31,273 nucleotides of DNA, taken from contig CAJTYK010000024.1 of assembly GCA_910584285.1 (NCBI GenBank), forward strand, positions 1 through 31,273, in the 5' to 3' direction. The notes beneath the pieces are model-generated. The model made no database searches. It saw nothing but the letters and a program-made list of their open reading frames with translations, and was not told where the DNA came from. The stretch comes from an uncultured Oscillospiraceae bacterium. GTDB lineage: Bacteria; Bacillota; Clostridia; Oscillospirales; Oscillospiraceae. Shown here one piece after another: positions 7,437 to 14,661 of the stretch. Both the position numbers and the translations under genes were made by a program. Positions within the stretch are counted from its first letter, which is position 1. Every line of letters starts with the position of its first letter.

Positions 7437-8705
7437 ATGGACCCAGATAGTATGCTGCTGCTGGCCATACTGGTGCTGATGGTGGTGATGTCGGGGTATT
7501 TCTCTGCCACTGAGACGGCGTTTACCTCCCTCAACCGCATCCGCCTAAAAAGCCGCGCCGACAACGGCGACAAGAAGGCGGAAAAGACCCTGGCCCTGGC
7601 GGAGGACTACGACAAGCTGCTGTCCACCATCCTCATCGGCAACAACATCGTCAACAACGTGGCCGCCACCCTGTCCACCCTGCTGTTCATCAAGCTCATT
7701 GACCAGACAAACGGCCCGGCGGTGTCCACCCTTGTGCTGACGGTGGTGGTGCTCATCTTCGGCGAGATCTCCCCCAAGAGCCTGGCCAAGGAGTCCCCGG
7801 AGGCCTTTGCCATGTTCTCCGCGCCGCTGCTGCGGCTGTTCATGGCGCTGCTCACCCCACTGAACTTCCTGTTCGGCCTGTGGAAAAAGCTGCTCACCCT
7901 GCTGTTCCACAAGGAGCAGGACGAGGGCATCACCGACGAGGAGCTGGTCACCATGGTGGTGGAGGCGGAGGATCAGGGCGGCCTGGACAAGGAGGAGAGC
8001 CAGCTCATCCGCTCCGCCATCCGCTTCGACAACCTGGAGGCGGGGGACATCCTCACCCCCCGGGTGGACGTGGTGGCGGTGGAGGATACCTCCACCCTGG
8101 AGGAGGTGGCGTCGGTGTTCGCCGCCGAGGGCTACTCCCGCCTACCCGTCTACCACGAGAGCATCGACGACGTGGTGGGGGTGCTCCACCAGAAGGATCT
8201 GTTCTCCGCCCGGTTCCACGGCCGCACCCAGCTGGAGCCCTTAGTCCGCCCGGTGCTCCACATCACCTCCGGCACCAAGATCGACGATCTGATGCGCCAG
8301 TTTCAGCGCACCAAGACCCAGATGGCGGTGGTGGTGGACGAGTACGGCGGCACCGAGGGCATCCTCACCATGGAGGACATTGTGGAGGAGCTGGTGGGCG
8401 AGATCTGGGACGAGCACGACGAGGTGGTGGAGGAATTCCGCAAGCAGCCCGACGGCAGCTACCTCATCGCCTGCTCCGCTGATCTGGACGATCTGTACGA
8501 CCTGTTCCAGGTGACGGGAGAATGCGACGCCGCCACTGTGTCCGGCTGGGTGCTGGAGCAGCTGGGCCGGGTGCCCGAGCCAGGGGATCGCTTCGTGTGG
8601 GAGAACCTGGACGTCACTGTCACCCGGGCGGAGCACCACCGGGTGCTGGAGATCCGGGTGGAGGTTCTGCCCGAGGCGGAAGCCGGGGAGGCCGGAGAGG
8701 GCTGA
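7437..8705 (+). CDS. CNNM/CorC-HlyC family membrane protein (DUF21, CBS pair)
   Basis: 422 residues with the full domain order of the 'hemolysin'/CorC family. The DUF21/CNNM membrane domain covers about 5-160 and contains FSATETAFTSLNRIRLK, with helices around 5-25, 65-90, 95-115 and 125-155. Two CBS domains span about 203-260 (ILTPRVDVVAVE...SRLPVYHESIDDVVGVLH) and 268-325 (DEYGGTEGILTMEDIVEELVG), and a C-terminal CorC_HlyC domain starts near 335. Members are Mg2+/Co2+ efflux or magnesium homeostasis proteins; haemolysis is not an expected role despite the family name. AGGAG lies 13 bases before the ATG, rather far, but no better start is visible. A strong terminator directly follows the gene. 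Confidence 0.9.
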   Translation: MDPDSMLLLAILVLMVVMSGYFSATETAFTSLNRIRLKSRADNGDKKAEKTLALAEDYDKLLSTILIGNNIVNNVAATLSTLLFIKLIDQTNGPAVSTLVLTVVVLIFGEISPKSLAKESPEAFAMFSAPLLRLFMALLTPLNFLFGLWKKLLTLLFHKEQDEGITDEELVTMVVEAEDQGGLDKEESQLIRSAIRFDNLEAGDILTPRVDVVAVEDTSTLEEVASVFAAEGYSRLPVYHESIDDVVGVLHQKDLFSARFHGRTQLEPLVRPVLHITSGTKIDDLMRQFQRTKTQMAVVVDEYGGTEGILTMEDIVEELVGEIWDEHDEVVEEFRKQPDGSYLIACSADLDDLYDLFQVTGECDAATVSGWVLEQLGRVPEPGDRFVWENLDVTVTRAEHHRVLEIRVEVLPEAEAGEAGEG

Positions 8706-8736
8706 CCCGTCCGCTTATCGCGAGGATCAATTTGAC

Positions 8737-8771
8737 GCGGCCGCCCGAAAAGCTGGGCGGCCGCTTATTTT
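8737..8771 (+). terminator. Intrinsic terminator after the CBS-domain gene
   Basis: GCGGCCGCCC (8737-8746) pairs exactly with GGGCGGCCGC (8755-8764) across an 8-nt loop, followed by TTATTTTTT. It ends only 20 bp before the mtaB start, so mtaB depends on read-through or on a promoter I could not identify. Confidence 0.9.
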
Positions 8772-8790
8772 TTGAAAGGGGGAACCGCCC

Positions 8791-10089
8791 GTGCGGATTG
8801 CCATCTACACCCTGGGCTGCAAGGTAAACCAGGTGGAGACCCAGGCCATGGAGCGGGAGCTGCTCCGCCGTGGGTACACCCTGGCGGACTTCGACGGCCC
8901 CGCCGACGCCTACATCGTGAACACCTGCACCGTCACCGCCGTCAGCGACAAGAAGTGCCGCAACCTGATCCGCCGCGCCCGGAAAAACAGGGAGGCGGTG
9001 GTGGCAGTGTGCGGCTGCTACGCCCAGACCGACCCGGCGGCGGTGTCCACCCTGGGGGTGGATCTGGTGTCCGGCTCGGCGGGGCGGATGGACTTTCTGG
9101 ATCGGCTGGAGGAGCTGCTCCGGGAGCGTAGGGGCCAGGTGGTGGCGGTGGACGAGGCTCTGAAGCGCCGGCAGTTCGAGCGCCTGCCCGCCGGGGGGGC
9201 GGCGGGCCGCACCCGGGCCATGCTGAAGGTGGAGGACGGCTGCGCCAACTTCTGCTCCTACTGTATCATTCCCTATGCCCGGGGGCCGGTGCGCTCCCTG
9301 TCCCTAAGCGAGGCGGCGGGGGAGGCAAAGCGGCTGGCAGCGGAGGGCTACCGGGAGATCGTCCTCACCGGCATTGAGATCTCCTCCTGGGGCCGGGATC
9401 TCCGAACGGGAGAAGGGCTTATCGACCTTGTGGAGGCGGTGTGCGCCGCCGCCCCTGGCTGCCGGATCCGGCTGGGTTCCTTGGAGCCCCGCACCATCAC
9501 GGAGGAGTTCTGCGCCCGGGCGGCCCGGCTGCCCAACCTGTGCCCCCACTTCCACCTATCTTTGCAAAGCGGCTGCGACACCACCCTGAAGCGGATGAAC
9601 CGGAAGTACGACACCGCCCGCTTTTGGGAGAGCGTGAAGCTGCTGCGCCGGTACTTCCACCAGCCCGCCGTCACCACCGACCTCATCGTGGGCTTCCCCG
9701 GGGAATCGGAGGAGGAGTTTGCCCAGACCCTGGCCTTCCTCCGGCGGTGCGCCTTTTCCGCCATGCACATTTTCCCTTACTCCAAGCGCCCCGGCACCCC
9801 AGCGGCGTCCATGCCGGATCAGGTGCCCAACGCCGTCAAGGAGGCCCGGGCCAAGGAGGCGGCGGAGCTGGCCGCCGGGATGGAGCGGCACTACCTGGAG
9901 CAGTGGAACCGGGTGGAGGTTTTATTCGAGGAGGAGAAGGACGGCCTGTGGTGGGGCCACACCACCCGCTACTGCCGGGTGGGCGTCCGGAGTGCGGACA
10001 ACCTCCACAACCAGCTCCGGACGGTGGAGGTCACCGGCGTGGAGGGCTCCGCCCTGCTGGGCGCCCTTGCGCCGGAGCCAGAGCCGTGA
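8791..10089 (+). CDS. mtaB: tRNA (N6-threonylcarbamoyladenosine(37)-C2)-methylthiotransferase
   Basis: 432 residues of the MiaB/MtaB radical-SAM methylthiotransferase family; MtaB converts t6A37 to ms2t6A37 in ANN-decoding tRNAs. The N-terminal UPF0004 domain supplies the auxiliary cluster cysteines: C10 in TLGCKVNQ, C46 in NTCTV and C76 in CGCYAQ. The radical-SAM cluster motif is C151-C155-C158 (CANFCSYC), followed by IPYARGPVRS. SLQSGCDTTLKRMNRKY and TTDLIVGFPGE are typical of the family, and a C-terminal TRAM-like RNA-binding domain begins near 370. The CKVNQ N-terminus and the length favour MtaB over MiaB or RimO. GTG at 8791 follows AAAGGGGG at good spacing. Confidence 0.93.
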   Translation: MRIAIYTLGCKVNQVETQAMERELLRRGYTLADFDGPADAYIVNTCTVTAVSDKKCRNLIRRARKNREAVVAVCGCYAQTDPAAVSTLGVDLVSGSAGRMDFLDRLEELLRERRGQVVAVDEALKRRQFERLPAGGAAGRTRAMLKVEDGCANFCSYCIIPYARGPVRSLSLSEAAGEAKRLAAEGYREIVLTGIEISSWGRDLRTGEGLIDLVEAVCAAAPGCRIRLGSLEPRTITEEFCARAARLPNLCPHFHLSLQSGCDTTLKRMNRKYDTARFWESVKLLRRYFHQPAVTTDLIVGFPGESEEEFAQTLAFLRRCAFSAMHIFPYSKRPGTPAASMPDQVPNAVKEARAKEAAELAAGMERHYLEQWNRVEVLFEEEKDGLWWGHTTRYCRVGVRSADNLHNQLRTVEVTGVEGSALLGALAPEPEP

Positions 10090-10095
10090 TATAAT
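10067..10095 (+). promoter_or_regulatory. Promoter of the MscS gene, overlapping the mtaB 3' end
   Basis: TTGCGC (10067-10072), 17 bp, perfect TATAAT (10090-10095). The -10 starts one base after the mtaB stop codon. Start of transcription would be about 30 nt before the MscS ATG. Confidence 0.65.
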
Positions 10096-10131
10096 ACCAT
10101 AAATCACCCAGAGAGAAAGAAGGTGGGGCCC

Positions 10132-10971
10132 ATGGCCATCGCGCTCGCCGGGATCGTGCCTGAGGAGACCGCGGAGGGTCTGTGGAACAGCATCCGGCAC
10201 ATCACCGCCAGCAATATTTTCACCGCCGTACTGGTGGCGGCGGCCTGCCTGGTGGTCATGAAGGTGCTGCTCAAGGTGCTGGATCGGGCCCTGGGCCGCT
10301 CCAAGCTGGATCCCTCCCTGCAAAAGCTGCTGCGGGGCATCCTCAAGGCGGGACTGTGGTTCATCACCGCCATCATCGTGCTGGGCTGCCTGAAGATTGA
10401 GGTCACCTCCCTGGTGGCGGTGCTGTCGGTGGTGGGGTTGGCCTTCTCCCTGGCGCTGCAAAACTTCCTGTCCAATGCGGCGGGCGGGATGCAGCTGCTG
10501 GCCTCCCACCCCTTTTCAGTGGGGGACTTTGTGGAGGCGGGGAGCTGCTCCGGCACGGTGGAGGAGATGGGCCTGTTTTACACCAAGCTCACCACCCCGG
10601 ACAACAAGCTGGTACAGCTGCCCAACAGTACCATCGTTGCCGCTAACATCACCAACTTCTCCCACCAGCCCACCCGGCGAGTGGATCTGAAGGTGTCCGC
10701 CTCCTACGATGCCGCCCCGGAACAGGTCATCGCCCTGCTGGCCCGGCTGGCGGCGGAGCACCCCCTGGTGCTGGACGACCCAGAGCCCGCCGCCCACGTG
10801 GACGGGTACGGCGACAGCGCCATCAACTACGTCCTGCGGGTGTGGTGCGCCAACGCCGACTACTGGACGGTGTACTACGACCTGCTGGACGGCTTCAAGC
10901 CCGCCTTTGACAAAGCGGGTGTGGAGATGAGCTACCCCCACCTGAACATACACATGGAGGGCGGGACATAA
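10132..10971 (+). CDS. mscS: Small-conductance mechanosensitive channel (MscS family)
   Basis: 279 residues, the size of basic MscS channels that open on hypo-osmotic shock to release solutes. Three membrane helices lie at about 30-50, 68-90 and 94-122; the third is the pore helix with GLAFSLALQNFLSNAAGG. The cytoplasmic beta domain follows with the family signature PFSVGDFVEAG, then LPNSTIV and an alpha/beta C-terminus. ATG at 10132 is preferred to an in-frame GTG nine bases upstream because AAGGTGG lies at proper spacing before the ATG. It has its own promoter and is followed by a small membrane protein gene. Confidence 0.92.
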   Translation: MAIALAGIVPEETAEGLWNSIRHITASNIFTAVLVAAACLVVMKVLLKVLDRALGRSKLDPSLQKLLRGILKAGLWFITAIIVLGCLKIEVTSLVAVLSVVGLAFSLALQNFLSNAAGGMQLLASHPFSVGDFVEAGSCSGTVEEMGLFYTKLTTPDNKLVQLPNSTIVAANITNFSHQPTRRVDLKVSASYDAAPEQVIALLARLAAEHPLVLDDPEPAAHVDGYGDSAINYVLRVWCANADYWTVYYDLLDGFKPAFDKAGVEMSYPHLNIHMEGGT

Positions 10972-11003
10972 GCTGATCCAGGCGCCTGCGGGCGAAGGGA
11001 TAC

Positions 11004-11020
11004 GGGCGGGTCTCCCGCCC
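11004..11020. other. Small hairpin between mscS and the next gene
   Basis: GGGCGGG (11004-11010) pairs with CCCGCCC (11014-11020) across TCT. The following bases are AAACAG, so a terminator role is not supported; it may be a weak pause or stability element. Confidence 0.35.
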
Positions 11021-11045
11021 AAACAGAGAATAAGGAGGAATTGCA

Positions 11046-11645
11046 ATGAACTATCCAAGTGCAGCCAGTGGGCTGAAAATGATGCTTCTGGCCCAGATCC
11101 TCACTATTGTGGGGGCGGTTGTCACGGTGGTGGGTGCGATGCTGGCCGTGGTGACGGCGGGCATCCTGTCCATCGTGATGCTGCTGGGCTCGCTGCTGGT
11201 GCTGGCGGCCGGCATCCTGGACATTGTGGGCCTGTACAAGGCCGGTGCGGACGACCAGGGTTACCGTGGGGCGCTGATCTTCGCCCTCATCGCTGTGGTG
11301 GTGGGCGTCGTCATGGGCTGGGTGGAGGATGGTGGCATTCTTGACGCCCTGCTTTCCATTGTGGACAGCATCCTAACCTTCCTGGTGGTGAACGCCGTGT
11401 GCCAGACCACTGGCAACCTGCTCCACTCCATGGGCAAGGACGATCTGGCGGAGAAGGGGAACACCGTGTCCAAGCTCTACCTCATCTGCACCGTGATCAC
11501 CGTGGTGTGCACCCTGGTGGGCGCTATCCCCATTCTCAACGTCCTGGCGGGGCTGGCCGGCATCGTGGGCGGCGTCATCACCATTGTGGGCTATGTGCTG
11601 TACCTGATCTTCCTGAGCAACGGCGGCAGGGCGCTGGAATACTGA
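11046..11645 (+). CDS. Polytopic membrane protein of unknown function
   Basis: 199 residues, almost entirely hydrophobic, with five or six likely membrane helices (about 13-35, 38-60, 75-95, 105-120, 142-165, 170-192). Short loops carry most of the charge: YKAGADDQGYRG after helix 2 and SMGKDDLAEKGNT before helix 5. I do not recognise a family; it resembles the loose group of small Firmicutes membrane proteins with no known role. AAGGAGG precedes the ATG at ideal spacing. The stop codon is 2 bp before the GTG of tmk, so the two are probably translationally coupled. Confidence 0.75.
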   Translation: MNYPSAASGLKMMLLAQILTIVGAVVTVVGAMLAVVTAGILSIVMLLGSLLVLAAGILDIVGLYKAGADDQGYRGALIFALIAVVVGVVMGWVEDGGILDALLSIVDSILTFLVVNAVCQTTGNLLHSMGKDDLAEKGNTVSKLYLICTVITVVCTLVGAIPILNVLAGLAGIVGGVITIVGYVLYLIFLSNGGRALEY

Positions 11646-11647
11646 TC

Positions 11648-12286
11648 GTGGAACAGGGAAAATTCATCGCCCTGGAGGGCATCGACGGCTCGGGCAAGAG
11701 CAGCCAGATCGGGCGGCTGACGGCCCGGCTGGAGGGCATGGGGGTGCGCTGCCTGGCCACCCGGGAACCCACCGGCGGTCCCGTGGGCTCGCTGATCCGG
11801 CAGATCTTCACCGGCCGGGTGACGGCGGATCCCCGGGTGATCGCCGCGCTGTACGCCGCCGACCGCATCGATCACCTGGTAAACGAGGTGGACGGCCTGT
11901 GCGCCGTCCTCGACAAGGGGATCACCGTGGTCAGCGACCGCTACTACTTCTCCTCCTATGCCTACCACAGCGTGGACGTGGACATGGACTGGGTGATCCA
12001 GGCCAACGCCCTGAGCGCGGGGCTGGTGCGGCCCACCCTCACGGTGTTTCTGGACGTGCCGGTGGAGACCGCCCTGGCGCGGATCCACCAAAACCGCACG
12101 GTGGAGGAGATCTTCGACGGAGAGGAGCGGCTGCGCCGCACCCGGGAGCTGTACTTTGAGGCGTTTCGGCGGCTGGAGGACGTGGAGCACGTGGCGGTGG
12201 TGGACGGATCCGGCACGCCGGACGAGGTGGCGGAGCGGATCTGGGCGGTGATTGCACCCTGTTTTTCCCAGGGCGCAGCAGAGTAA
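11648..12286 (+). CDS. tmk: Thymidylate kinase
   Basis: 212 residues, normal for dTMP kinase, which phosphorylates dTMP to dTDP for DNA synthesis. The P-loop is GIDGSGKS at 11-18, the substrate-binding TREPTGGPVG starts at 38, and the DRYYFSSYAYH motif starts at 97. The LID region after SAG...RPTLTVFLDVPVETAL is short. The GTG at 11648 comes two bases after the stop of the upstream membrane-protein gene; no strong ribosome site is seen, which fits coupling to upstream translation. The same frame stays open further upstream, but that part overlaps the previous gene and carries no kinase sequence. Confidence 0.93.
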   Translation: MEQGKFIALEGIDGSGKSSQIGRLTARLEGMGVRCLATREPTGGPVGSLIRQIFTGRVTADPRVIAALYAADRIDHLVNEVDGLCAVLDKGITVVSDRYYFSSYAYHSVDVDMDWVIQANALSAGLVRPTLTVFLDVPVETALARIHQNRTVEEIFDGEERLRRTRELYFEAFRRLEDVEHVAVVDGSGTPDEVAERIWAVIAPCFSQGAAE

Positions 12287-12311
12287 AAAGCGAGGAAACG
12301 CGGCCTCCCTC

Positions 12312-12340
12312 TTGACAAGCTGGTAAACAAGTAGTATTAT
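12312..12340 (+). promoter_or_regulatory. Promoter of the lysine-riboswitch transcript
   Basis: Perfect TTGACA (12312-12317), 17 bp, TATTAT (12335-12340). Transcription would begin near 12347, about 20 nt before the riboswitch P1 helix. Confidence 0.85.
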
Positions 12341-12364
12341 CCTTGTATATTTCAAGTAAATACC

Positions 12365-12530
12365 GTCTGATAGAGGCGCGGACGCCATGCGTACCGCGGA
12401 GCCAACGGCCCGGCAGGCCGGCTTCGCGGGAGAGGGACGCCCGCCGAAGGCGCGGGGCCGGCCAAACCCCCAGCCTGGGCCGTGGGAGAACATCCCCCGG
12501 ACTGTCACGAAATGTGGAGCGCTATCCGGT
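12365..12530 (+). promoter_or_regulatory. Lysine riboswitch (L box) aptamer
   Basis: The leader shows the conserved L-box blocks in order: GATAGAGGCGCG (12369-12380), a CATGCGTA block (12387-12394), GGGAGAGGGACGCC then GCCGAAGGCGCGGGG (12428-12461), GGGCCGTGGGAGAACAT, and ACTGTCACGAAATGTGGAG closing on CTATC (12522-12526), which pairs with GATAG to form P1. An intrinsic terminator follows at 12564-12596. In known L boxes, lysine binding favours the terminator and so turns off lysine synthesis or uptake genes. The only gene downstream is the NhaC-superfamily transporter, implying that it moves lysine. The helix-by-helix fold was matched by eye, not computed. Confidence 0.92.
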
Positions 12531-12563
12531 TCTTTGCCTTGCGGAATGTATTACGTCTGCTTT

Positions 12564-12596
12564 GGGGCGCTTCCTCCTACGGAAGCGCCCCTTTTT
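12564..12596 (+). terminator. Riboswitch-controlled intrinsic terminator
   Basis: GGGGCGCTTCC (12564-12574) pairs exactly with GGAAGCGCCCC (12581-12591) across TCCTAC and is followed by TTTTT. It lies between the lysine aptamer and the transporter ATG at 12635, as expected for a transcriptional off switch. Confidence 0.9.
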
Positions 12597-12634
12597 GTGG
12601 TCACACGGTATACTTGCAGAAGGGAAATGAGAAC

Positions 12635-14395
12635 ATGAGAACGAGAAGAAACCGTCTGGGTCTGCTGGCGCTGATCGTCCTGCTGATCCTCGCCCTGACT
12701 ACCACCGCCTTTGCCGCCACGGAGGATCCCACTGAGCTCACCGGCACCAAGTACGTGGAGTGTCCCGACTGCGGCACCCTGGGGGTGGTGCTGTCCGACG
12801 ACGGCCAGGCCGTCCCCTGCGAGACCTGCGCCGACAGCGGGTACGTGGGCTACATCCAGTCCCCCAGCCGCTTTTTCAACACCATCTGGTCCCTGCTGCC
12901 CCCCATCATCGCCATCGCCCTGGCGCTGATCACCAAGGAGGTGTACTCCTCCCTGTTTATCGGTATACTCGTGGGCGGCCTGCTCTACTCCAACTTCTCC
13001 TTTGAGGGCACGGTGACCCACGCCTTCAGCGACGGGATCGTGGCCTCCCTGTCCGACAGCTACAACGTGGGTATCCTCATCTTCCTGGTGATTTTGGGGG
13101 CCATCGTGTGCCTGATGAACAAGGCGGGCGGCTCCGCAGCCTTTGGCCGCTGGGCCCAGAAGAACATCAAGACCCGGGTGGGGGCCCAGCTGTCCTCCAT
13201 CGTGCTGGGCTGCCTGATCTTCATCGACGACTATTTCAACTGCCTCACCGTGGGCAGCGTCATGCGGCCCGTCACCGACAAGCACAACGTCTCCCGGGCC
13301 AAGCTGGCCTACCTCATTGATGCCACTGCCGCCCCGGTTTGCATCATCGCCCCTATTTCCTCCTGGGCCGCCGCGGTGGCCGCCTTCGCCGAGGACGGCC
13401 AGGGCCTGAACCTGTTCATCCGGGCCATTCCCTATAACTTCTACGCCCTGCTCACCATCGTGATGATGGTGGGGCTGGTGGTGCTCAAGGCCGATTTCGG
13501 CCCCATGGCCAGGTACGAGCGCAACGCTGTGGAGAAGGGCGACCTGTTCTCCGGCTCCAACCCCTACGCCGGGGTGGACGAGGAGGCTGACGAGAACAAG
13601 GGCTCCGTGCTGGATCTGGTGCTGCCCATCGTGGTGCTGGTAGTGGCCTGCGTCATCGGCATGATCTACTCCGGCGAGTTCTTCCTGCCGGGGGCCGACG
13701 GCTATCACGATTTCGTCGTCGCCTTCTCCAACTCCGACGCCTCCGTGGGCCTGATGCTGGGCTCCGCCTTTGGGCTGGTGTTCGCCATCATTTATTACCT
13801 TGTCCGCCGCTCCATGTCCTTCCGGGAGGTCATGGGCTGCATCCCCGAGGGCTTCAAGGCCATGGTGCCCGCCATTCTGATCCTCACCTTTGCCTGGTCC
13901 CTGAAGGGGATGACCGACTCCCTGGGCGCCAAGTTCTTCGTGCGCGACTTCGTGCGCTCCGCCTCTGGCATCCAGATGCTGCTGCCCGTTCTGGTGTTTG
14001 TGGTGGGCTGCCTGCTGGCCTTCGCCACCGGCACCTCCTGGGGCACCTTCGGCATCCTGATCCCCATCGTCCAGAACGTGTTCTCCATGGACAACCCCCT
14101 GGCCATCATCTGTATCTCCGCCTGCATGGCGGGGGCTGTGTGCGGCGATCACTGCTCCCCCATCTCGGACACCACCATCATGGCCTCCGCCGGCGCCCAG
14201 TGCGATCACGTGAACCACGTGTCCACCCAGTTGCCCTATGCCATCTCCTGCGCGGTGATTGCGGGGATCTCCTACCTCGTCGCCGGGGTGCTGGCCTTTG
14301 TGGGGGCGCCGGGGCTCCTGGCCCTGCCCGTCGGCGTGGTGCTAATGCTTGCCTTCCTGTTCCTGGCCCGGGGCCGCGCCCAGGAGGCGGCTTGA
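12635..14395 (+). CDS. NhaC-superfamily transporter, probable lysine transporter, with N-terminal zinc-ribbon-like segment
   Basis: 586 residues from ATG at 12635, just after the riboswitch terminator; AGAAGGGAAA gives a plausible ribosome site, and the longer open frame upstream is riboswitch sequence. A signal-peptide-like stretch (1-28, ending TTTAFAATE) is followed by CPDCG (43-47) and CETCADSG (62-69), a CxxC pair resembling DnaJ-type zinc ribbons, then about 11-12 membrane helices. The core has NhaC-type features: FIDDYFNCLTVGSVMRPVTD, DATAAPVCIIAPISSWAA, GTSWGTFGILIPI and CGDHCSPISDTTIMASAG. Homologues are usually named Na+/H+ antiporters, but riboswitch-linked members (the LysW type, as I recall from comparative work) are predicted lysine importers. 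The long loop between SGEFF and SDASVG may be partly extracytoplasmic. Transport family is firm; lysine specificity is inferred from the regulator. Confidence 0.9.
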   Translation: MRTRRNRLGLLALIVLLILALTTTAFAATEDPTELTGTKYVECPDCGTLGVVLSDDGQAVPCETCADSGYVGYIQSPSRFFNTIWSLLPPIIAIALALITKEVYSSLFIGILVGGLLYSNFSFEGTVTHAFSDGIVASLSDSYNVGILIFLVILGAIVCLMNKAGGSAAFGRWAQKNIKTRVGAQLSSIVLGCLIFIDDYFNCLTVGSVMRPVTDKHNVSRAKLAYLIDATAAPVCIIAPISSWAAAVAAFAEDGQGLNLFIRAIPYNFYALLTIVMMVGLVVLKADFGPMARYERNAVEKGDLFSGSNPYAGVDEEADENKGSVLDLVLPIVVLVVACVIGMIYSGEFFLPGADGYHDFVVAFSNSDASVGLMLGSAFGLVFAIIYYLVRRSMSFREVMGCIPEGFKAMVPAILILTFAWSLKGMTDSLGAKFFVRDFVRSASGIQMLLPVLVFVVGCLLAFATGTSWGTFGILIPIVQNVFSMDNPLAIICISACMAGAVCGDHCSPISDTTIMASAGAQCDHVNHVSTQLPYAISCAVIAGISYLVAGVLAFVGAPGLLALPVGVVLMLAFLFLARGRAQEAA

Positions 14396-14417
14396 CGTCT
14401 CCATTTCCTGCTCGCCC

Positions 14418-14455
14418 ACAGGCGGCGGAGGCATGGCCTCCGCCGCCTGTTTTTT
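14418..14455 (+). terminator. Intrinsic terminator after the lysine-riboswitch transporter gene
   Basis: A perfect 15-bp stem (14418-14432 with 14436-14450), ATG loop and a run of six T at 14450-14455. Confidence 0.92.
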
Positions 14456-14470
14456 CAGCCAAAACAGAAT

Positions 14471-14484
14471 ATATATGCATATAT
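14471..14484. promoter_or_regulatory. 14-bp AT palindrome upstream of argG
   Basis: ATATATGCATATAT is a perfect palindrome in an AT-rich patch about 90 bp before the argG -35 box. AT-rich palindromes are typical of arginine repressor (ArgR) boxes, but the match to the ArgR consensus is only in character, so this is a candidate operator at most. Confidence 0.3.
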
Positions 14485-14574
14485 CTCCTGGAAGATACCG
14501 GGAAGCCCCTTTAAAATTGTGAATATCACCCATTTGGGCCGGAATACTCTGGGATAATTATGCACTTTAGCGTA

Positions 14575-14603
14575 TTGAAATAGGAGGAGCGGTGGGATAT
14601 ACT
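14575..14603 (+). promoter_or_regulatory. Sigma-A promoter of argG
   Basis: TTGAAA (14575-14580), 17 bp, TATACT (14598-14603), both five of six to consensus. The spacer contains an AGGAGG run unrelated to translation of argG. The leader would be about 50 nt. Confidence 0.8.
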
Positions 14604-14661
14604 CTACAGATAAAACATCCCATCAGGGCTGTTTGGCAAGAGGGAAACGGAGGAAACCACA

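Noticed and set aside
12482..12634. N-terminal extension of the transporter frame into the leader
   Set aside because: This stretch is the riboswitch 3' part and its terminator; translation from it would make regulation senseless, and ATG 12635 begins a proper signal-like sequence.
12551..14218. Minus-strand open frame opposite the NhaC-type transporter (about 555 codons)
   Set aside because: His/Gly/Asp-rich shadow of membrane-protein codons; the plus strand carries the riboswitch and the transporter motifs.
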